Source: an uncultured Bacteroides sp.
GTDB taxonomy: Bacteria > Bacteroidota > Bacteroidia > Bacteroidales > Bacteroidaceae
Direction: 5' to 3'
DNA length: 12,736 nt
NCBI RefSeq assembly: GCF_905207245.1
Contig: NZ_CAJLKP010000114.1
Coordinates: 1 to 12,736 of the forward strand
Shown: positions 1-4,582 of the stretch, piece by piece
Numbering within the stretch: position 1 is the stretch's first letter
Layout of the letters: every line of letters begins with the position of its first letter
Position numbers and translations under genes: made by a program
Notes under the pieces: model-generated
Told to the model about the DNA's origin: nothing
The model's database searches: none
What the model saw: only the letters and a program-made list of their open reading frames with translations

Positions 1-53
1 ATGTATGAATCAGATTTTTAATAGGAACACTCAAATAAGAGGCATAGAACCTA

Positions 54-82
54 TTGCAATCATGTCACGAATAATATATAAT
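54..82 (+). promoter_or_regulatory. Promoter of the abiE operon
   Basis: A TTGCAA -35 box (54-59) and a perfect TATAAT -10 box (77-82) are separated by 17 bases. The -10 box lies in the centre of the palindrome at 61-94, so a protein bound there would block RNA polymerase. The predicted transcript starts near 89-90, giving a leader of about 20 nt before the GTG start at 110. Confidence 0.72.
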
Positions 83-94
83 ATTCGTGACATG
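61..94. promoter_or_regulatory. 34-base palindrome, probable AbiEi operator
   Basis: The arms CATGTCACGAATA (61-73) and TATTCGTGACATG (82-94) are perfect reverse complements. The 8-base centre is also self-complementary except for the outer pair (74/81). It overlaps the -10 box and probable transcription start of the abiE operon and ends immediately before the ribosome binding site. Known AbiEi proteins repress their own operon by binding inverted repeats in the promoter; assigning this site to AbiEi is inference from that and from position. Confidence 0.7.
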
Positions 95-109
95 AAGGGA
101 GGCGGTATT

Positions 110-727
110 GTGGACAACGGATATACAAAACGAATACGAGAGCGTGTTCTTTCTCTTGAAGATGGAACTGTTTTTGTGATGTCTGATTTTGCGGATATTG
201 CAGATACATCCACTATTCGTCAAAGTTTAAGTCGTTTAGTGCAATCAGGAACATTGCGCCGTATTTTGAAAGGAGTTTATGAAAAACCAAAATATAGCAA
301 ACTTCTGGATGAATATGTGGCGGCAGACCCGGAAGCGGTGGCGAACGCATTGGCACGAAGTTATCACTGGACGATTGCCCCATGTGGGAATACAGCATTG
401 AACCTGTTAGGTCTTTCAACACAGGTAACAGCAGTATGGTCCTATATCAGCGATGGTCCATATAAGACCTACGAGTGGAACTCTACAAAGCTGGAATTTA
501 AGCACCGGACCAATAAAGAGATTACCGGATTGTCCTATATGACAAGTTTGGTTATACAGGCATTAAAAACGCTTGGCAGATCGAATGTTACGCCAGAAGT
601 CATACAGATGCTTTCCGAAAAACTGACAGCCAAGGATAAACAGGCTTGCTTGAAGGAAGCAACAGAGTCTACGGATTGGGTTTACGATACGATACGGCAG
701 ATTTGTGGAGGTGAAAAGGTACAATGA
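110..727 (+). CDS. abiEi: AbiEi-type antitoxin and transcriptional repressor (DUF6088-like)
   Basis: Cognate antitoxin of the AbiE type IV toxin-antitoxin system. In this family the N-terminal winged helix-turn-helix binds the operon promoter and the C-terminal part is needed to counter the toxin. About residues 8-52 form a winged-HTH-like segment (TSTIRQSLSRLVQSGTLRRI), followed by KGVYEKPKYSKLLDEY and an APCGNTALNLLGLSTQ stretch typical of DUF6088/AbiEi proteins. The GTG start at 110 is chosen because AAGGGAGG (95-102) precedes it at normal spacing. The upstream in-frame ATG at 5 would lie ahead of the promoter and run translation through the operator palindrome. Protein of 205 residues. 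It overlaps the toxin gene by four bases (ATGA), the usual antitoxin-toxin coupling. Confidence 0.87.
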   Translation: MDNGYTKRIRERVLSLEDGTVFVMSDFADIADTSTIRQSLSRLVQSGTLRRILKGVYEKPKYSKLLDEYVAADPEAVANALARSYHWTIAPCGNTALNLLGLSTQVTAVWSYISDGPYKTYEWNSTKLEFKHRTNKEITGLSYMTSLVIQALKTLGRSNVTPEVIQMLSEKLTAKDKQACLKEATESTDWVYDTIRQICGGEKVQ

Positions 728-1722
728 GAAATATAGCAAGACTTTCAGATAACGACCGCAGGGAGCTGTTCAGAAATACAGCAGATAAAATGGGGCTGAA
801 TGATGCCATTGTAGAAAAAGACTTTTGGGTATGTTTTACGCTGGATTATTTATTTCACCGCTCACCATGGAAAGAGTCCATCACCTTTAAGGGCGGTACC
901 AGCCTTTCAAAAGCCTTTCACCTGATCAGCCGGTTTTCAGAAGATATTGATTTGATTCTGGACTGGCGTGTATTGGGATATGGCAAAGATGAACCATGGG
1001 AGAAACGTTCCAATACAAAACAGGATGCTTTTAACAAAGAAGCCAATGCGCGTGCGGAGGTATTTCTGTCCGAAACATTCTGCCCGGCAGTCAAAGCCGG
1101 CTTATCCCAGGAAATCGGTTGTGAAGCAAATGTCTACATAGATGAAAAGGATAAACAGACGGTCATTTTCGCCTATCCGCACCTTTTTACAAATACGGCG
1201 ACCTTACAGGTGATCCGTTTAGAGATTGGTGCGCTGGCAGCGTGGACTCCTGCAAAAACAGCGCAGATCGAACCATACGCGGCAAAATATTATCCGAAGA
1301 TTTTTGAGCAAAAAGAAACTGCAATCCTTACCGTTGCCCCGGAACGGACCTTCTGGGAAAAAGCCACAATCCTGCACCATGAAGCGAACAGACCGGAACA
1401 TTTGGAAATGCCGCAGCGGTATTCCAGACATTATTATGATCTCTACCGCATGGCTGCAACACCGGTCAAAGAAGCTGCTTTTTCCAGGCTGGATCTCCTG
1501 AAGAAAGTTGTAGATTTCAAAATGAAATTCTATCCCAGATCATGGGCGAAGTACCCGGAGGCTGTGCCGGGCACATTAAAATTACTCCCGCCGGAATACC
1601 GGTTCGCAGCATTGGAAGCGGACTATAACTCTATGCAGGATATGTTGTATGGAGATGTTCCGACATTTGAGACAGTCATAGCAGCGGTCCGGGAACTGGA
1701 AAAAGAGATCAATACACTATAA
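724..1722 (+). CDS. abiEii: AbiEii-type nucleotidyltransferase toxin
   Basis: Toxin of the AbiE system, a cytosolic DNA-polymerase-beta-like nucleotidyltransferase. Related toxins use nucleotides to inactivate host targets (tRNA ends in the best studied homologues), stopping growth and aborting phage infection. The protein has 332 residues, within the family range. The catalytic motif is visible: GGTSLSKAF at residues 57-65 followed by FSEDIDL at 71-77, with D74 and D76 as the metal-binding DxD pair. A downstream APERTFWEKATILHHEA stretch (about 200-216) is the typical conserved second region. The ATG overlaps the abiEi stop, with GGAGG a short way upstream inside abiEi. Reading frame intact and active-site residues present, so it is probably functional. 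The specific target is not deducible from the sequence. Confidence 0.9.
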   Translation: MRNIARLSDNDRRELFRNTADKMGLNDAIVEKDFWVCFTLDYLFHRSPWKESITFKGGTSLSKAFHLISRFSEDIDLILDWRVLGYGKDEPWEKRSNTKQDAFNKEANARAEVFLSETFCPAVKAGLSQEIGCEANVYIDEKDKQTVIFAYPHLFTNTATLQVIRLEIGALAAWTPAKTAQIEPYAAKYYPKIFEQKETAILTVAPERTFWEKATILHHEANRPEHLEMPQRYSRHYYDLYRMAATPVKEAAFSRLDLLKKVVDFKMKFYPRSWAKYPEAVPGTLKLLPPEYRFAALEADYNSMQDMLYGDVPTFETVIAAVRELEKEINTL

Positions 1723-1744
1723 CAATTACATATCCGTTTATTTG

Positions 1745-1788
1745 CCGGCTATTCTAAGATGCTTTAGAATAGCCGGTTTCTTGTTTTC
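1745..1788 (+). terminator. Intrinsic terminator after abiEii
   Basis: A perfect 13-base-pair stem, CCGGCTATTCTAA (1745-1757) with TTAGAATAGCCGG (1764-1776), has a 6-base loop and is followed by the interrupted U tract TTTCTTGTTTTC. It lies 22 bases after the abiEii stop. The next ribosome binding site begins at 1791, only three bases past the U tract, so the next gene has no promoter of its own after the hairpin. Confidence 0.82.
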
Positions 1789-1804
1789 AAAGGAGGGATG
1801 CTAT

Positions 1805-2122
1805 ATTACACAAAATGAAGTCAATGCCGTTTTTGACGAACAGGTACGGCTCTGTGCTGATACCTTGAAACGAAAAACCAAAGAATACACCGGGGATGAC
1901 CCGGACCGGCTGGGTGCATTTAAGGCAGCGGCAGCTTTACAGCATACAACGCCCCAGCGTGCCCTTGCCGGTATGCTGGCAAAGCATATTGTTTCTATAT
2001 ACGATATGTGCTTTGCCGAGGAAACAGTTTATCCGATGGACACATGGGACGAAAAGATCACAGACAGTCTTAACTATCTGTTCTTACTGAAAGCGATTGT
2101 AAAGGAGGGACATACCAATTAA
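1805..2122 (+). CDS. Small phage-like helical protein, possible nucleotide-metabolism role
   Basis: Cytosolic protein of about 105 residues with no signal peptide or membrane segment. I do not recognise a named family with certainty. The pattern KTKEYTGDD, then LAGMLAKHIVSIYDM, then WDEKITDSLNYLFLLKAI resembles small all-helical proteins of phages and mobile elements that often sit near nucleotide-metabolism genes; the acidic DEKITD motif is reminiscent of all-alpha NTP pyrophosphatases, but this is only a resemblance. The start is unusual: the only codon at proper distance from the excellent AGGAGGGA (1791-1798) is ATT at 1805, while the nearby ATGs at 1798 and 1815 are in other frames. Its stop overlaps the likely thyX start (ATTAA), so it is probably co-translated with thyX and dut. 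That context is the main argument for a dNTP-related role. Confidence 0.72.
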   Translation: MTQNEVNAVFDEQVRLCADTLKRKTKEYTGDDPDRLGAFKAAAALQHTTPQRALAGMLAKHIVSIYDMCFAEETVYPMDTWDEKITDSLNYLFLLKAIVKEGHTN

Positions 2123-2885
2123 ACAGATTGAAGTAAAAATTTTGAACTGCCAGGCGGTAGCGGAAGCAGAAAAAAACATGGTCTTTGCGGCAAGACTTAC
2201 CCAACAGGGACATAAGATTGCCTCAATGGACGACCTGATGGAGCTCTACGAAAAATCATTCAGCGTTCAGACAGTAGCAGCTATGGGGGCGCTTCCCCAT
2301 CCTACCATCCAGAAATTTGCGGTGATCACGGTAGCCATTGTCGGCGCCAGCAGGCGTTTTCTGGCGCAGATCACCCGCCACCAGAACGAAGTAAAATTTA
2401 TGAGTGCATCGCTGCAGTACAGCAACTATACGGGACAGGCGGATTTCGCTGTCCCGTATTCTATTATGACGGCTCCGGCAGTGGTACGGGAATTGTACTT
2501 AAAAAGCTGTCATGAAAGCATGAAATGTTATGAAGCCCTGTGCACTGCCGGAAGCGGGCACGATGCGGCCGGCTATGCCACGCCCCAGGGATTACGGAAT
2601 GTACTGCTCATCAGCGCCACCCCTTATCAGTGGAAACATATCATCAGCCAGCGGGTATGCCGGAGAAATACAGATGAAACAAGGATCGTACTGCTAAAGG
2701 TCTGGAAAGAACTTTATGAACTAAGCCCTGCTTTGTTTGCCCCGTCACTGACCGGGCCTTTCTGTCAGTTGGATCGATGTCTGGAAGGGAAAATGACCTG
2801 CGGACGAAAACTGGCGGCAGATATGACGCCGGAGGATATTTTAGAAAAAGACTATCCTGCTCTTTGGGAAGGGGGCTGCCGATGA
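2118..2885 (+). CDS. thyX: Divergent flavin-dependent thymidylate synthase (ThyX)
   Basis: ThyX makes dTMP from dUMP using methylenetetrahydrofolate and FAD/NADPH. Family features visible: N-terminus KQIEVKILN, early AARLTQQGH, the ThyX motif region ITRHQNEVKFMSASLQYSNY (about residues 85-104), and a C-terminal LRNVLLISATPYQWKHII segment followed by RVCRRNTDETRIV, where the family has its substrate-binding R...E.R region. About 255 residues, normal for ThyX. Oddities: the signature RHRX7S is altered, with Gln for the second Arg and the serines shifted by one position. The start is probably ATT at 2118, preceded by AGGAGGGA (2103-2110). A TTG at 2144 minus two (2142) is in frame but lacks a ribosome binding site and would remove the conserved first strand. 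Overlaps dut by ATGA. Activity is likely but unproven because of the motif changes. Confidence 0.85.
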   Translation: MKQIEVKILNCQAVAEAEKNMVFAARLTQQGHKIASMDDLMELYEKSFSVQTVAAMGALPHPTIQKFAVITVAIVGASRRFLAQITRHQNEVKFMSASLQYSNYTGQADFAVPYSIMTAPAVVRELYLKSCHESMKCYEALCTAGSGHDAAGYATPQGLRNVLLISATPYQWKHIISQRVCRRNTDETRIVLLKVWKELYELSPALFAPSLTGPFCQLDRCLEGKMTCGRKLAADMTPEDILEKDYPALWEGGCR

Positions 2886-3295
2886 AAATAAAACTGATCG
2901 ATTTTGGCGTACCGGAGCACCAGCGTCCTTACCGTCCGCATGGCAATGATGCCGGAGCGGATGTTTATCTGCCCCATGACTATACCTTACAGCCCGGAGA
3001 AATCGCCAAAATTCCTCTTGGTTTTGGGCTGGAAATACCGGATGGATATGCGGGATATATCTTTCCCCGTACCAGTATGGCGGTAAAAGGTCTGGTCTGT
3101 GAACTGCCGCCTGTGGATTCCGGCTACCGCGGAGAGATCCATGCGATCATCAGCAATGTAAGCAATCAGGTGCAGTCTATTTTTAAGGGAGCCCGTATCG
3201 GGCAGCTTGTGATCACGCCGATCGTCATTGCAGATTTTGTAACAGATCTGGGAACAGAACGAGGAACCGGCAGCTTTGGCAGTACCGGCGAATAG
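2882..3295 (+). CDS. dut: dUTP diphosphatase (trimeric dUTPase)
   Basis: Hydrolyses dUTP to dUMP and pyrophosphate, keeping uracil out of DNA and supplying dUMP to ThyX. All five trimeric dUTPase motifs are visible in the 137-residue product: motif 1 NDAGADVYLP (about residues 22-31), motif 2 PRTSMAVKGL (about 62-71), motif 3 VDSGYRGEIHAIISN (about 79-93), motif 4 RIGQLVI (about 106-112) and motif 5 RGTGSFGSTG near the C-terminus. Motif 3 has VDSGYRG, with the catalytic Asp and Tyr kept. The ATG at 2882 overlaps the thyX stop (ATGA) and gives the expected start of the family (KIKLIDFG); upstream in-frame codons would run deep into thyX. Last gene of the three-gene nucleotide cassette. Confidence 0.95.
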   Translation: MKIKLIDFGVPEHQRPYRPHGNDAGADVYLPHDYTLQPGEIAKIPLGFGLEIPDGYAGYIFPRTSMAVKGLVCELPPVDSGYRGEIHAIISNVSNQVQSIFKGARIGQLVITPIVIADFVTDLGTERGTGSFGSTGE

Positions 3296-3388
3296 AAAAA
3301 GGCAGTTTGGAGAACAGTTTTTGAATACTTATCGGTATAGGGAGCGGACATTTCGAGAACATTATAAAATATAATAAAGAAAGTCACG

Positions 3389-3416
3389 AAAAAAGCGGCC
3401 ATTACCGTGACCGCTT
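3389..3416 (-). terminator. Intrinsic terminator of the minus-strand XRE gene
   Basis: Read on the minus strand, AAGCGGTCA pairs with TGGCCGCTT (one G-U wobble) around a six-base loop and is followed by six T residues (3394 down to 3389). The stem overlaps the last two bases of the XRE stop codon. It may also limit read-through from the convergent dut gene, but the plus-strand U tract is poor. Confidence 0.72.
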
Positions 3417-3729
3417 ACTTTCTGCTATTGAGTTCTTTCATAATACCGAGGATATATTGCATGGATTGAGGATCAAGCTGTCTTGCCTCTGCAATGAATT
3501 CCTTCAAGGTTTCCGGGTAGGTATTTCCTTCATCAAAGAATTCCTGCGGCGTCACACCCAGATATTCGCAGATGTAGAAAAAGGACTGCATAGCGGGAAG
3601 TGACTTTTTATTCTCAATATTATTGATGTAGTTGTTTGCCTGACCTAACGATAAAGACATATCGCGTGCGGAAACTCCTTTTTGTGTCCGCAGCTTTGCT
3701 AATCGTTCCGGGACAAAATCTTCATACAT
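3415..3729 (-). CDS. XRE-family helix-turn-helix regulator
   Basis: Small cytosolic DNA-binding protein of 104 residues. Residues about 8-62 form a classic Cro/C1-type HTH: ERLAKLRTQKGVSARDMS, then LGQANNYINNIENKKSLP and FFYICEYLGVTPQEFF. A short C-terminal helix region (KEFIAEARQLDPQSMQYIL) may support dimerisation. The ATG at 3729 is chosen because GGGAGGTG stands 5-7 bases ahead; an upstream in-frame ATG would add 19 residues that start before the likely promoter. The gene is transcribed away from the SLOG gene, and its candidate -10 box overlaps a 10-base sequence also present at the SLOG promoter. It is therefore likely a local repressor of itself and its neighbour (inference). Its own terminator follows directly. 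Confidence 0.88.
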   Translation of the reverse strand: MYEDFVPERLAKLRTQKGVSARDMSLSLGQANNYINNIENKKSLPAMQSFFYICEYLGVTPQEFFDEGNTYPETLKEFIAEARQLDPQSMQYILGIMKELNSRK

Positions 3730-3748
3730 CGCCTTCACCTCCCATTCT

Positions 3749-3832
3749 GTAATAGATTGTACCTCACGCCCCTTTATTATCCGCAAAAGGAAAAAGGGTA
3801 TTATCGTTGACTTGCTAAATAAAATCTATTAC
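3749..3832. promoter_or_regulatory. Divergent control region with paired AATCTATTAC boxes
   Basis: AATCTATTAC occurs on the plus strand at 3823-3832 and, as the exact complement (GTAATAGATT), at 3749-3758, so both copies read in the direction of transcription of their own gene. The plus copy overlaps the -10 box of the SLOG promoter. The minus copy overlaps TACAAT (3761-3756), the likely -10 box of the XRE gene, which has no good -35 box at normal spacing. Placement fits operators for the XRE protein; binding itself is inference. Confidence 0.5.
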
Positions 3833-3835
3833 TAT
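3807..3835 (+). promoter_or_regulatory. Promoter of the SLOG gene
   Basis: TTGACT (3807-3812) and TACTAT (3830-3835) are separated by exactly 17 bases, a good sigma-A-type match. The transcript would start near 3842 and carry a leader of about 37 nt up to the GGAGGG site and the ATG at 3879. The -10 box overlaps the AATCTATTAC box. Confidence 0.68.
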
Positions 3836-3878
3836 GTGAAAAGTGAAGAATTTTACCTATCAGATGGAGGGATGACCG

Positions 3879-4388
3879 ATGAAAGGAAAGACTTGCTGTG
3901 TTACCGGACACAGGGATTTACCGCAGAATGAGATTAACAAAATAAAAGCCGCTTTGGAACATGAGATTGATGCTGCCGTTACAGATGGATTCACCTGTTT
4001 TATGAGTGGCTTTGCAGATGGCGTGGATCAGTATTTTGCGGAGCTGGTGCTGGAAAGAAAGCAGACCACCCCGGCACTGGAGCTGATCGCAGTGATCCCT
4101 TACCGCAAGCGTCTGGACGGCCTAAATAAGAAAACAAGAACCCGTGAACTGCTGGAGGCTTGTGCGGATGTTGTTGTCATACAGGAAAAATATCTTCCAA
4201 GCGTCTACTCCCACAGAAACCGCTATATGGTGGAGCACTCCGACCGAGTGATCGCTGTCTATGACGGACGGGAAACCGGCGGTACGGCAAAGACGATCCG
4301 CTTTACCCACCGGATGAAGAAGGAACTGCGGGAAATCCCGGTTGGAGAGATCGTCCTACCGGATCACTTGAAACCAAAAACAAAATAG
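3879..4388 (+). CDS. SLOG-family protein (YspA/DUF1273-like)
   Basis: Cytosolic Rossmann-like protein of 169 residues from the SLOG superfamily (related to DprA, LOG and YspA/YpsA), whose members bind nucleotides or nucleotide-derived ligands. Visible features: CVTGHRDLP at residues 7-15 (beta strand and nucleotide-binding turn), the hallmark MSGFADGVDQYFAE at 42-55, YRNRYMVEH-like segment at about 113-120 followed by SDRVIAVYDG (121-130), and GGTAKTIRFT at 134-143. The start is fixed by GGAGGG ahead of ATG 3879. It is driven by its own promoter and sits divergent from an XRE regulator. The exact ligand and function are unknown; DUF1273-like proteins are common in ICEs and have been proposed as sensors or defence components, but nothing here proves either. 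Confidence 0.85.
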   Translation: MKGKTCCVTGHRDLPQNEINKIKAALEHEIDAAVTDGFTCFMSGFADGVDQYFAELVLERKQTTPALELIAVIPYRKRLDGLNKKTRTRELLEACADVVVIQEKYLPSVYSHRNRYMVEHSDRVIAVYDGRETGGTAKTIRFTHRMKKELREIPVGEIVLPDHLKPKTK

Positions 4389-4401
4389 ATACCTGTTGAT
4401 G

Positions 4402-4430
4402 CGCTCACTTTGAAGTGGGCGTTTTTCTTT
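4402..4430 (+). terminator. Intrinsic terminator after the SLOG gene
   Basis: CGCTCACT (4402-4409) pairs with AGTGGGCG (4414-4421), one G-U wobble and a TTGA loop, followed by TTTTTCTTT. It ends only about 10 bases before the AGGAGGA site of the next gene, leaving no space for a promoter. Confidence 0.8.
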
Positions 4431-4453
4431 ACCCATTTTTAGGAGGAATGCTT

Positions 4454-4579
4454 ATGTGGAACCTGATCTTACATTTCCTTACCTTTGCCGGAGGGATGGC
4501 TTCCGGCGTTATGCTGATGTGTCTTATGCAAACCGGAAAACTTGCGGATAAAGAATTTGAAACTATGAAGGAGGAATAA
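4454..4579 (+). CDS. DUF3789-like small membrane protein
   Basis: A 41-residue microprotein with one predicted membrane helix from about residue 2 to 23 (WNLILHFLTFAGGMASGVML) and a short charged tail (KLADKEFETMKEE). Its size, the GGMASGVMLMCLMQTGK pattern and its place just upstream of topB match DUF3789-type proteins found in Bacillota ICEs; function unknown. AGGAGGA at 4441-4447 favours the ATG at 4454 (six-base spacer) over the in-frame ATG at 4448, which directly abuts the site. The stop lies three bases before the TTG start of topB, and the topB ribosome binding site is inside this gene, so the two are translationally linked. Confidence 0.75.
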   Translation: MWNLILHFLTFAGGMASGVMLMCLMQTGKLADKEFETMKEE

Positions 4580-4582
4580 AAA

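Noticed and set aside
5..109. N-terminal extension of AbiEi from the ATG at position 5
   Set aside because: It would require translation from upstream of the promoter and through the operator palindrome; the GTG at 110 has the proper ribosome binding site.
3296..3388. TATAAT-like sequence (3370-3375) and near-repeats of GAGAACA downstream of dut
   Set aside because: There is no matching -35 box and no plus-strand gene to serve; the stretch is AT-rich spacer between convergent genes.
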